A stretch of DNA of 64,000 nucleotides from Epiperipatus broadwayi (lineage: Eukaryota > Onychophora > Udeonychophora > Euonychophora > Peripatidae). Location of the stretch: positions 8,384,972-8,448,971 of the forward strand of contig JAQFVV010006199.1 in the NCBI GenBank assembly GCA_028023455.1, given 5' to 3'. This document shows positions 1 to 12,560 of this stretch, in pieces. Both the position numbers and the translations under genes were made by a program. How positions within the stretch are numbered: position 1 is the first letter of the stretch; each line of letters opens with the position of its first letter. Below the pieces are notes generated by a model. The model was not told where the DNA came from, did no database searches, and worked only from the letters and a program-made list of their open reading frames with translations.

Positions 1-1189
1 CCTGGACCATGGCATTCCTACCAACCATTTCTCCAAATACCACCTTGTCACAAGTGCAGGTAGATTTTTGCATCTATTAATTATTGATGAAGTCTCTTGG
101 TTCCAAAGCAGACTTAACATTTCTATTGCTATCACTTTAGTCAGCACTGCAAACTTCATAGTAATATTTTAGATTGCCCTACTATATCTATAAGCTGTAA
201 AGCTGTGATATCTGTAAACCATTCTATTTTTATTATTATTATTTATTAGAAATGTCATCTTAAAGCTTATTTAAGCTAGCCACCTTCTCATTTAAACAAT
301 GTTTGACTGCGCTAATAAACAACATTTAGTAATTCTGTTAAATCAGAAATGTTCAATTTAATAAGCAAACAAATGCTTATTTATGTCAAATGATTGATGT
401 TATGTATAACTTGACCGAATATTTACAAATATTGTTATGGTAAACCGTAATTCAAATAGGTTTTTTTCTATAAACAAGGTTATGTTTATGTGTACATTTC
501 TTAGGATTATTAATTTCCCATTTTGTGTATCATAGTGTTAATATTATAAATCTGTTTAAAATTGACATGTTCTCTTAATTAGCATATTAAACCATATTGT
601 CTTGAGTATATGTCATGTAGTATAACTGTTATATATGTTCAGTTTCTATTTGCATATTCTTCAATATAATTGTAATTCATACTCTATAATGCACAATAAC
701 ACAGCATAACCTTACAATGTGCATATTATTGCCATTGATTGTGTGAAACCCACACCTATTTAATTATGTTGTCATATGTAAATAAAATTATCAACTATAG
801 TTACTAAATTATATGTATCATTGCTTAAGTGTTTGATTCCTCATTAATTATGTTAATAAATAATCAATATTTCATAACCAATTACTATCTCAATAATTCT
901 TTGTCTTAGTATAAAGGATGGGTAAATAGGGCAACAATCATGATTTCTCCTGACCTATGTATCTCGGGCATAAGTACTCTAATTTTTATTAAATGTACAT
1001 ACAAATCTGATCCGTACAATATGTATGGAAGGTTTTGAATTATAAAATCTGAGTTGTAATAAGTATTTGTATTAATGAATATAATTAAATTATTTTGTTG
1101 TTTCAAAAATATATTTATTAATTACTTTGTGTACAAATTGGAAAGGATATATACAAAGTTAAATGAGGTTATGCTAAGTTCTTAGAGTT
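1..1189. other. AT-rich intergenic DNA, nothing recognised
   Basis: No credible reading frame, RNA gene or repeat structure was seen. The sequence is ordinary AT-rich DNA with many stops in all frames. Confidence 0.6.
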
Positions 1190-3372
1190 CTTATGAATGG
1201 TTTAGTAGGCCAGCATGTTTGTTGTTCTGTTGTTATTAGTTGGAAGGGTGAATAGGTTTCAAGAGTCTTCAAAGGATTTTTTGATAGAGATGAGCTCATC
1301 TCTTTTCCTGATTTTCTTTATTGTTTTGCAGAACAACAGATCTGGGTCTAGGTGGGGCAGATCCATTATCAACTTGCAGCGTAGTACCCAGATTGCATAG
1401 AGAATGAAAATGGGTAGTCTAATAATAGCAAATGTTCCAGTGTGGATCGCTTTTATGGGTGAGAGAATTAAGTCCGGTCTGATATTGGAGTTGGTGAAGA
1501 CTATATCTCCGTTTTAAGGTTTGGACAGCAATATATGAAGTTCTCAATGGTTTCCTCTTCATGAGAACATAAACTGCAGGTAGGATCAATGTTGGAGTTA
1601 CCTCTTCAGTAAAACAGGAACCAGTTTATGGGAAACGCACTAAGGTTAATTTGGATGATGAAGTCCAGATACTTGGGCTCCAGACACCATCTTTTAAGGT
1701 GGGTAATTAATTTTTGGTTTGTGAGGTTGAGGCTACTTTCAGGAGATTGTGGGTTGATTAGGTGGTATGCATCCCACAAAGATGATTTTAACGTTGAGAT
1801 TGGTATCCATGATTGGTTTGTATTAACTTAGAAGATTGATAAGGGATGATATCCATGGCATTTTCCTTGGTGGGGGTCGATCTGTTGGGGAAATCTTTTC
1901 AGTGATGTTGTTATAGCCAAAAGGAATGTATTAAATTATGTAGCATATTGTGTGTTTTTTGGAGGATAGCTGCTTGAATAGAGTGGAAAGACAAGCCATT
2001 GAATCTCCGAGGCAGCTGGATTTGTCAGAGGCTGATGGCTACAGTCTTCCCTCTCCAGAAGAGTTTGGTGCATAGGCAATTAATTTTGTTCTGAAACTGT
2101 TTGGTTAGTTTGATGAAGGGCAGGTAATATGTAATTTTTGGTAATATTGTCATATTCAGGAGGCCTACCTTTCCATATAGTGAGAGATAGACTCTAGAGA
2201 TAGATGTGGTGATGTGCTCTGTTGTTTGGAGGATACCATCCAGTATTTCTCTGGCCATTGCCATTGAGGATTTGAAGATGGTAAACCCTAAGAATCTTTG
2301 TGGCTTTGCAGTATAGATAGATGGTATTTGTTTTTTTAACTTTATCTGCCAGAAAGCTGATTTTTTGTGGTTTATTTGTAAATGATATTTTTCAGAATAT
2401 CGATTTAAAATGGAATATAGTTGGGGAAGGTATTTTATGGTAGGTAGAACAATCATGATGTCATCTATGTAGGCAAATGAGTTGAGGTGTTTATTGATCG
2501 ATGGAATGAATACGCCTGGGAGATTTTTTTCCAACATCCATCAGTAGAGGATTTATGTATGCTGTCAAGCATAGAGCACTGAGGGGGGAACCTTGAGGGA
2601 GAGATTTAAAAGGTTTGAAGCCTGGTGTGAGCTTGCCATGCAGTGACACAAAGATTTCTCTGTTGCTTAATAGATTGCTGATTATCAGTATATGGTGGCT
2701 GGAATATCATACTTGGCCAGCAGATTCAGAAGGATGTCTATGGGTTTAGATTTCTTTTGTATTCTGATATAATCAATGACAGCCATAACATTAGCCATAG
2801 CATGTGAGATGGAGGAGCCTTTTTTCCCATATTGATTAGGAGAAATGTGTTTAAGGACTATAGGTTGAATTTGATCCTTGATGACTGACTCCATTATCTT
2901 GATCAGCAATGGGGTCATGGAGATTGGTCAAATTCTGGTTAGATCAGTGAGTGGTTTTTGTTTTTTCAAAAAAGACACTAGTGTGACTGGATATAGATCA
3001 GCTATATTTCTGTGTCCAGTAGCTAAGTGTTCAATCATTTTGACCATGATGGGAACCGTAAACTGGCTTAGGGGGTTTAGAAGGAACTTAGGGATGCCAT
3101 GTAGTCCTGGATGAATGCAATCCACAGGAGAGACATAAGTTTCTTTTTAAGTGGAGCTTCTGTGATGCCATGCTCGCCTGGATCCTCGGCTTCCAGCCAG
3201 TCTGGTTCAGAAGGAGGACTATCTGATTGCATAAGTTGTTGATGGTGCTGACTGATGAGTAACATCATAGATAACCTACGAGTATGTTGCCATTACTGGT
3301 AATTGATGATGAGGTAACTTGTTGTCTATTTGTCCCTAGAGCCCATCTGAGGTATCCTCTTAAATTATTTTT
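1190..3372 (-). mobile_element. LINE-A: decayed non-LTR retrotransposon, RT to C-terminal zinc-knuckle region
   Basis: Reading the minus strand from 3,372 downward gives broken but ordered pieces of a non-LTR polymerase. A pre-RT segment (RGYLRWALGTNRQQ) comes first, then PGLHGIPKFLLNPLS, then TPLLIKIMESVIKDQIQP and SPNQYGKKGSSISHA. The catalytic box is FAYIDDIMIVLP near 2,460-2,480, and both aspartates are present. A thumb-like tract ending TKLFWRGK follows near 2,045. Downstream, near 1,575-1,530, is a CxxC plus C motif (CSLCSHEEETIENFIYCC), typical of the zinc-binding tail of LINE polymerases, and a basic C-terminus. Several frameshifts and stops make it a pseudogene. No endonuclease is present, so the copy is 5'-truncated. 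The LFWRGK tail resembles L1/Tx1-type elements, but the clade is not settled. Confidence 0.88.
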
Positions 3373-3725
3373 ATTCATAATTTGTAATGGATTACCAATA
3401 TTATAATTGTTATGGATTCACAATATTATAATTATTTCTTTACTATCATTTATTTTTTCTCAGTTCCTTGTTAAATGAATGATTATAGTTGTATCATATA
3501 TATATATTGAAACTCTAACAATTGATGTGCATATTATTGAGATAATTTTAACCATAACATTTTATTAGTGTATTTTTACAATCAATTCTGGGAAAGAATA
3601 TATCAATTTAAATAGATTTTTCTTTGTTTTTCGTATAGTTAGTTCACAATATTTTTATTAATATAACTTTTTTTTTAAAAGTTGATTACAATGTATAGAT
3701 TAATTAATACATAATTAAAATATAT
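3373..3725. other. AT-rich spacer with a short direct duplication
   Basis: It separates LINE-A from the RTE copy. A unit of about 24 bp containing atggatt-caatattataatt is repeated twice at about 3,386-3,436. Nothing else was recognised. Confidence 0.5.
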
Positions 3726-4890
3726 TCATCATCATTATCAACCATTATCAATCCACTGCAGGATGAAGGTCTCTCCAAGTTCAATCCATCTTTTCCTATC
3801 TTTAGCTTCTCTTCTCCACATCACCCCTGCATACTTTATTATTTCATCCATCCATCTCACATGTGGTCTCTTTCTGGGTCTTTTACAATCTTTTGGAATA
3901 CAGTTTAAAATTTCAATTGTCCATCTATTATCATCTTTTCTAACAATATGTCCAGCCCAAATCCACTTGTCTTTTAATTTTTTCAATGGGGTCTGTAACA
4001 CCTGTTTGTTCTTTTACCCATACATTGCGTTTTCGATCCTTTCTTGTTACACCCAACATGCATCTCTCTATACTTCTTTTTAGTAGTCTGAAGTCTCTGT
4101 ATTCTATTAAGTGTCCAAGTCTCAGATCCATAAGTAAGAACTGGCAAAACACATTTATTAAAAACCTTCCTTTTCAAACACATAGGCATATTTCCTTTTA
4201 ATATCAAGTTATTTCTACCAAAAGCACTCCAACCAAGTTTAATTCTATGATTAATTTCATCCATTATATTTCCATCTGTATTAATAATCTGACCAAGGTA
4301 TTTGTAACTGTTAACTTTTTCTAACTCATCATAATCAATCTTTATTTTCATATTTTGAGAAAAGCATTACTTTAGTCTTTTTAACATTTATCTTTAGTCC
4401 TACTTTTCTACTTTCATCTGATAACTCCTGCAACATTTCCTGTAGCTTGAAAGCATTATTTGCAAAAACAACTACATCATCTGCAAAATCTAAATGACTT
4501 AAATAATCTCCATTTACTTTCACTCCTTTAGCTTCCCATCTTAATCCACAAAACACTTCTTGCAGCACTGCTGTAAAAAGTTTTGGAGATATGGAGTCAC
4601 CCTGTCTTACACTCTTTTGCATTTTTATAAATATTCTTCAAAATATGACAATATCCTGGATCTATACCTTGATGATCCAATGCTTTAATCACTGAAGAAA
4701 TGTTTATAGAATCAAATGCCTTTTCATAATCTACAAATCCTAAGCATAATGGCAATTCATATTCATTTGTCCTTTCTATAACTTCTCTCAATACCTGGAT
4801 ATTATCTACTGTACTAAAACCACTTTTAAATCCAGCTTGTTCTTTTGGTTGTTGGAAATCCAGTGTTTTCTGTATATATTCATATATATT
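3726..4890 (-). mobile_element. RTE-B: 5'-truncated RTE-clade LINE, RT domain and 3' end
   Basis: The element reads from 4,890 down to a catcatcat-type tail at about 3,726 (TGATGATG on the element strand, the usual RTE 3' end). Segments in order: QAGFKSGFSTVDNIQ near 4,830; YELPLCLGFVDYEKAFDSI; SVRQGDSISPKLFTAVLQ; the catalytic box SHLDFADDVVVFA; KYLGQIINTDGNIMDEI; GSETWTLNR; and a tail with WAGHIVRKDDNRWT and ETFILQWIDNG. These are hallmarks of the RTE/BovB clade. The frame shifts at least three times. A stretch of about 15 residues between KNAKE and SVRQGD is missing compared with the plus-strand copy at 45.8 kb. The endonuclease is absent through 5' truncation, so the copy is inactive. Confidence 0.95.
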
Positions 4891-7800
4891 AATATTTTTT
4901 TAATGTGAATGATCTTGTTATAACTATTATAAATACTTGTGCATATATGAGGGATGACTATAAACATATTTTTCTATTTTAAAAATGTACATAGAGAATT
5001 CTATGTAACTTGCAATAATTTATTTTTTAGTTCTTTTTTGAAAGTTTCACAGTGATACCTCTGTTACAAACTCATGGTAGCAATAATCATAAAAAAGATG
5101 GTGTCCAAATAGGAAGGTGTCTTTTTAGATTTCTGTTTTAATATTATTATAGTTTGAAGGCAGGCCAAGCAAACAGTAAAATTGAATTATCATTGATTGT
5201 AATTTTTATTTTTTTCTTAATTATAAATATGATTAGAATTATGTATACATATTATACATATATAAAAATGTAGGGATTCATTAAGGTTTACTATGGTGTA
5301 TCTCTAAAATTGAAATGCTAAAATAAATTGTTTTAAGAAAATAGCAAGCAGCAGTAAACTATCACTGATGATGATGATCAAGAATTATTGTTTAGGTATA
5401 ACACAGTCTATTATCTAATTATTCTGCTTGCCTTCACTTTGAAAATTTAACATACACATAATGAAGAAAGAGAAAATAGAGATAGATGAAAGACTATTAC
5501 CACTTTAATAAAAATGTAACTTGAGTTCTAGTATCCAATAATACTCCCACACATATATTCAAAGTAATTGTAAATTTTTTAAGGTTATAAATTTTAAAGC
5601 TGGTTATAACCTATTCAGTTTTTTTTTTTAATGGTAATTTAATAAGAATGTTTATTTTTAAATATTTATTTATCCTGGAAATATAGAAAGTATATGCTGA
5701 TTTAGCAGACTAAGTATTCTGTTGTCTGGTGAGAGTAAGTTATTTAAAACATTATACATGATCAAGTATTAATCAAATGTTAAAAGATTTTGCTGAAGGC
5801 TATTTCAAAGTAAATATATTATTTCTTTACTGGTTAAATGTATGTATTTTGCTAGGATTAAAATAGCAAAGTTACATTATTTAGTTATTAAGTAGTGGTA
5901 AATTACAGATATTTACCAATGTTCATTTCATATTGTACAAGTTTTTGCTTTTTTTTTTTTTTTTTCAGAGAAATAGGAAATGGAAATAAAAACCTTTTTT
6001 TTAAAAAAACTTCATTAAGTAACTTATTATTAAAACTAAATATTGCAATTAAGTATGTGTGTGTATACAAACTTATATATAATTGCATATAATTAAGTTA
6101 TAAGTTACAACAGTGTGAAAAAGTAGTATCATTTTTGATCTACCATTAGGTGTAGTCTGTTATTGCGCGCTATACTTTAATTTTAGCATTTCATTATTTA
6201 GAGCACTTTAATGAATCTTTTTCATTTTAAAGATATATTTATAATGGATTTTGTTTGTTGTTGTTATTATTATTATTATTATTGTTGTTGTTGTTGTTGT
6301 TATTATTATTATCATCATTATCATCACCACTATGGTGATTATTATTATTAATTATTACTATTATTATTGTTGTTGTTATATATGTGAAAGTTTTCAAATA
6401 AAATTTAGTTGATATTTTATCATCCTCAGTGTAATATAGACAGCTTTATAACTGTTTCTTCTTTATGTTATCATTTATGTCTCTACTAATCACATTAATA
6501 TAAACTTATTTATATATAATTCAGTTTTTAATCACTTCATTCCCAGATGAATGCATATTTCAGTAGAAATATGTTTGAAAAATTAGAAAATGATTTACAA
6601 ATTTGACACAGTCTTATTTTTTCATATATTTTTTTAAACTAAAAAGAAATAACTAATATAAACTTTATTGTATATATTTATTTAAGCTAAAACTATTATA
6701 CAATGTATATCACAGATAATACTAGTAAATAGTGTTTTTACAAAATTAAATGTGTGTCAGGAAGTCAATAAATAACTTGTAAATGAAATAAAAACAGTAA
6801 TAACCAGATTTTTAAATGTAGAAGAAGGTAGCAACGTAATCTAATTTGATAAAAACTTAGAGATGTGCATACATTTATCGGTAGCTGCTTTTAATAATTT
6901 AATGACATTCATATTCCAAGAGTGATTTATTGAAGAGCAGCCTGAAGTGTACATTTTTTACAGACAAAAGTGCTTGCTAAAAAGAATATTAAAAAAAAAA
7001 AGTTTCTTGTTTATGATGAGAAATACTTGTGTCTATTTATAATTGGATCAAAAATTTTAAAATTTGTTCAAAACACATCAAAATATTTAAGTAGCTTAAT
7101 TAATATATAAATAAAAAATGCTTTTATTTATATAAATGTGCTAAAAAATAAGAAATAAATTCTCTTTAGCTTTCACAAATAAAAACCTGTGTGTGAAAAT
7201 GTTAGTATGATAATTTATAAGTCAAAATTAGTCCCAAAGAATCATTTAAACAAATTTTCAGCTATCAACCACTTTCTTATATCAATGTCAATTTGATCGT
7301 TTTTTAAAAAAAATCTGATGAATATATTGGCATTTATACAAGAAAATAAACTTCAGTAGATATTACTAGTATCAGTATTACATATAAAATTAAAAATTTA
7401 AGTTTTTCGCTATTTTTTGATAAAACTGTTTATAAACTGAAATAAAATGTGTTGTCATTGGGACTACATATGTACACAAAATTTGAACTAGATTGGTGGG
7501 AAATAGGTTAAAAAATTGAGTTACTAGATTTGATCCAGACTATAGATTTAAAAAAAAAACCCCAGTAAGTTAAATAAAAGCATATAAAAAGAAATTCTGT
7601 GCTATTGGCTTCAAAAGGTTGGTAAAGAAAGTAGTATATGTTTAAAAGTAAATACCCTTTATAGTTCCATATCTTACTTATACTTTTTATAACTATTTGT
7701 AACTTATTTGTTGAGTTTCTTTTATATTTTATTTATTTAAATTTGATATGTATGCATTAATGTTAAATTCTCTGCATAAAGTTGTTAATATAAATACCAG

Positions 7801-8569
7801 CAAATGATGATATTTTGATTATCGTTGGTGCTGTTTTGTTATTGATTGATACCTAATTTTAGAACTACATCATAAATTTTAATAAACTTACATTAAATTT
7901 GATATATTTTATAAAATAGAAAACTGAAGATTTCCTGCTTTCATTGTACCAAAATATTTTTTGTTGCTGGTATTGTTTTTAAATTGCAATTCTGTAATTT
8001 TTAGTCTAACTGAAAAAAAAAAAATTCAAAATAGTTTATTATCATTGTTGATTCATGATTCAAAGATACAGTATATACAAGTAATTTTAATAATTAGGTA
8101 TGCTCAAACAATTTTTGAAAATTTAGCAATCTGCTTGAATGAACCATGCAATCATTTCCAGTATACTTTTTATTATAAAGTATCTGTGAACTACAATTTG
8201 TTTTGGTGATTAGTAAACTAAGTTTCACTTTTTGATATCTCCAAAATATAAATAATTAAAAATTATTCAGAAAAGGAAAGATATCTTTGTGATATAATAG
8301 GCTTCATTATTTTATTACATAGTTAGAAATTTATTACTATGATCACACTATTTATAAGCCTTACGCAACAGTGGTTATAATCTTTCCTTAGAACCAGTTT
8401 TATAAGCATGAATACTTAATTAGAAACTAGATGTGATGTTTTATATCATGGCTGCTTCTTAGACATAGTCAGAAGTTTCAGTGTTTAAGCTTTACACCCA
8501 AAAACTTTGTTAACCAAGTTAAACATTCTCATTCTGAAACTATTACATAGTACAGAAAATCCATAATAC
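4891..8569. other. AT-rich intergenic DNA with a compound triplet microsatellite
   Basis: No gene was recognised. At about 6,249-6,376 there is a compound (TTG)n/(TTA)n/(TCA)n tract. Short open frames near the T-run at 5,950 and elsewhere are low-complexity and not credible as genes. Confidence 0.6.
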
Positions 8570-9560
8570 TTTTTTCCCACCTTCTCTATTATCTTCTTCT
8601 AATCTATAGTTATTAAATTGTTTTTGTCATTTCTTTTTTTATTTTTTTTATTTGAATTTAATAAAAGGATGTTGGTTCTAAATACTATCTTCATTTTTTT
8701 TCTATTTTTTTATTATTATAAAAACATTAAAAATGTATACTTCATTTATGTCTTTATCTTTTTCCCACTCTCCTTCCTTTTTTTTTTTTGATCCCATTCA
8801 ACAAATGTTTAGTCCTTTTTTCCCCATCTTCACATAAACATCTAAAAATTTTTATTCAACCTTTGCCTTTTTTTTTCTTGTTTTCCAAAATTACTTTTTT
8901 TTCTTTAACCAACTTATCTGTCTTCATTTCCACTCATTATAATTATTTACTTGCAATATATTCTATACACAATTATCCTTTTTTATATAAATAAATTTTA
9001 TATCTAGTATAAATAAATTTTATATCTAGTATCTTTGTGTCTTGACAACTTTTCTAATCTATAATATATATATATATTTCATTTAATCCACTAATTGAAT
9101 ACTATTTTTATCATATATTACAGCCATCCAAATAATTTTAATTTACTTTAAATTTCTCTCATTAAAAAATAATTCCACTCTAACTTCTTTTGGATAGCGC
9201 ATTTGCTGTTCACAATTCATTTATTAATACATATCTATTTTTTTTTGGGGGGGGGGATTTAAAAATTCCTGACTCTCTTGGTAATATAAAGTGCTTTATT
9301 TCTAAATATTAAAGCAGATATAATTACCCCTTTCTAAATTATCCTGCATATTTCATATTTTTATATAAGAAATATACCAGATTTTTTATCTATCCCATTC
9401 TATTTTTTGTTTTATATCTCTTTCCCAATTGTTGCACTTCAAGATATATATTCCTCATTTTCCATCCTTCAATTTTATCCTTTGTATTAATTGATAATAT
9501 TGCAGATTTTTTTTTGCCATATTTAATTTTTTTCTGCATATTTTTGTAATAACACCTCCA
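8570..9560. other. Pyrimidine-rich, strand-asymmetric block of unknown origin
   Basis: The plus strand is strongly C/T-biased for about 1 kb, so the minus strand is A/G-rich. Minus-strand frames give Lys-rich pieces such as RTKHLLNGIKKKKEGEWEK (near 8,800) and INTKDKIEGWKMRNIYLEVQ (near 9,450). This is the bias of an A-rich retroelement lying in reverse, but no domain is recognisable. It includes a T9-G10 homopolymer junction at 9,238-9,256 and a tandem duplication of about 24 bp at 8,985-9,031. Confidence 0.35.
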
Positions 9561-9754
9561 CATCTTTTAAATACTTGTAAAATTTATCTATATATGCTGC
9601 CATCCATTGATGACTGAAATAAAGATATATATTACAGCTGATTAATAGTTATAAGTATCTAAGCTTATTATTAAAGCTTATGATAGTTAGCCTTAAATAA
9701 GAAATACTACAAATAATTATGAAATAGTAATAATGCAATATATTTGCTGTTTAA

Positions 9755-9758
<4 letters not shown>

Positions 9759-9839
<81 letters not shown>
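9759..9839. repeat. (TA)n microsatellite, about 40 units
   Basis: An uninterrupted TA dinucleotide run. The plus-strand frame through it, which reads as alternating Ile-Tyr, is an artefact. Confidence 0.99.
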
Positions 9840-9842
<3 letters not shown>

Positions 9843-11829
9843 TGGCCTTCCTTTGGAATTATACAGCAACCATACTATAGCTCTATATGAAAGGAATACA
9901 AAAGATTATAAAACCCCTACTGATCTAGCAGACAGAAGCATAGAGTTCTCATTTTGTTAAAACTTTAATATTTTACTATAGCTATATCAGTTTTTATGAT
10001 TTGATAATGGTGTTTGAATTAGTATAAAGAAGTCATTGTAAGTGGCCTTGAATTATAATTAATGCATAGGCATATCTGTGTGTAATCTGTCTGAATATAT
10101 ATTGTAATAGACGGTATGCTCTAAATAAAAAGAAGCTTTGTAATTATTGTATATATAGAGAAATTTTCTTATTCAAACTCTAGCCTAACTCAAAGATTCT
10201 TATTACATACTCCTTACTTAGAAGATTGATGATTCATTTCATCAGACAAGTGATATTGCTTAAAAGGTATTTCTTCTATTAAACCAGGATAATTTGTTTA
10301 AAGTATTATGCTATAATGATTTTCACTATGGGGTTCATATATTTGTTTGATTTATTTAAACATAAGTAATTATTAATCTTTTTTACCTTATGCACCATTA
10401 AATCTGTTATATAGTGAAATTTTTATGATTAGAATCTTGTTTACCCTTTACCATTTCATTATTATATCTTCTCTTGGAAAAAATATAAAAATTTTTTTTA
10501 AAATAATATAATATAATCAATCTATCCCTATAATTCATGCTTTTCTCTTTTGCAAGAGATTTGTATCATCATTGTCATTCTTACATCACCAAACTTAATC
10601 AAGAATCACCATCTCTCACATTGCATATTTTATTATACATTTAAGCCAAATCAGAATTTGGCAAGATTTTCTTTGGTTTGCTGTTACTTTAGGATGTACA
10701 CCTTGCTATTAAAAAAATAATCTTAAACTGGATTAATTATAACAACAGAATAATTAATTAAATATTAATTTTTAATTAAATTTTGTATAAACTTATTCTC
10801 ACACAAATAAAGTGCAGCTACATAATTGTGTACTTTTTAGATACTTTGAATTATATTAACTTTTGGTTGAATCTTATACTTTACACATTTTTAAATTATA
10901 TTATAATTAATTTTTAACTTATTATTTATACTGAAACTAATTTTATTAATTTAGTGTTGGTCATTGCAATTTTGTTTTATGAAGGCATGTTGTGTGGTGT
11001 TAAATTCACTAACTGTTACACTAACAATATGCATGTAGTACAAATCATTGACATTTATTTTATTGGTTCTATTATTCTTTCATATAATCTAGTATTGAAT
11101 GTTGAAGAGATGTGATTATAAAAACATTTCACAATGCAATCAGTTTGATATTATATAAAATAAAATAAGAACAGAAAGATTAATAAAAGTTTGTATCAAC
11201 ATAATACCAATAAATTTTTTAATAATGAATATTTCACTTAATCCTTAACTTGACACAATCTGTATAACACACTGATTTTGAACTTTTTCTTTCAATGCAT
11301 ACACTAATAAACAAATCTCTAATAGCATAATAAATTTACAGGATCCATAATATTTTAGTTTTATAGACTCTTAATATATATTGACAATTTTTAATCATTA
11401 TCTAAATACAAAAGATACTTTTATTGTTGTTGCTAACATTGTTCAGCTAAGGAGAATGACCTTCTGGCATAGTAAAGCACCCAAATAACTTATAAATATA
11501 TGACTTATTATCTTGGGAAAATGTTATCCCTTCACAATATCATGATTCTTAAAACATGCATCAAATATTCACTGTTATCTTAATTAAATCTTCCACTTTG
11601 GATGAAAATTTTATTAAAAGCAGCTTTATTGATTTTAAATTTTCATTAGTTTTTTAACTATCAGAATTATTTTTTATTGTGATCTTGAAGAGTTTATATC
11701 AAATAAAGTATGCACATTTCATGCTTCTATATTTAAAAAATATATATTTATAATATCTATCTTTAATAGTATTACTATCACCTACTTTACCACTGTTACC
11801 AATATTATTATTTGTATTTCTTAAATGAA
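9840..11829. other. AT-rich intergenic DNA, nothing recognised
   Basis: No domain, RNA gene or repeat was recognised on either strand. Confidence 0.6.
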
Positions 11830-12560
11830 CAATCTCCCAGTTATAACTGCTTAACCATAGTGTGTAAGGTAGGGATTTTTTTACATCACAATTTCTAGGT
11901 TCTTTTCCATTTCCTGGTAGGTACAGGAATCCCTAAATAGCTTCATCTAAACTTATAACCTTTGTCCAGGTGAAACACCTTTCTCAAATCCAATTCTAAA
12001 TTGCTCATTAGTGATGCCTCAAACCAAAGATCACGATCAAGGATTGTCAATTTACTAAAACCTATCTAATCATTGCTTCCTTAATTTTCAAGGGCATGAG
12101 CTAAAAATGGAAAGAAGGAATTGAATTCAGAAATGTGGTATGTGTAGTTAAAGAATGGATATGTGCATCATCAAACATTGGGAGGTGATCAATGGCATGA
12201 GAGGCTCATGACAATGTTTCTGCACTGCTTTAAGTGACAAGAAGGAAAATAGAAAACAGAAAAGCCTGCATTAAAAACAGTGCCCAGATTTTGATGACCT
12301 TATATCCAATCCTACAAGGTAACAGAAGATTTTCTTTGTCAGACACTGCTTATTGTTTGCTATTCATAGTTAACTCTCATGTCTAAATGACATTCCACTA
12401 TTTGTCATTTTGAATCCCATAAATAGATTGAATACAATACCCAAAAATGATAATTAACAGGGCAAATCATGGGGAAATTATTCACAATGCAACATTCTAG
12501 TAGTTTGATGTTTTGGCCAAAATATGATTTCATTATCACACAGTCTTAGCATAATCTTTC
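11830..12560. other. Less AT-rich block, possibly a decayed interspersed repeat
   Basis: Base composition is more balanced than in the flanks. Minus-strand frames contain coding-like scraps such as KLTILDRDLWFEASLMS and FNAGFSVFYFPSCHLKQC, but these are broken by many stops and match no family I recognise. It may be a worn transposon fragment. Confidence 0.25.

Noticed and set aside
1215-1831. Plus-strand frames of 61-67 residues
   Set aside because: They are antisense to LINE-A, whose minus-strand remnants explain the sequence.
3763-4201. Plus-strand frames of 71-106 residues
   Set aside because: They are antisense to RTE-B.
9733-9960. 75-residue open frame through the (TA)n tract
   Set aside because: Most of it is an Ile-Tyr run from the dinucleotide repeat; the remainder has no recognisable domain.
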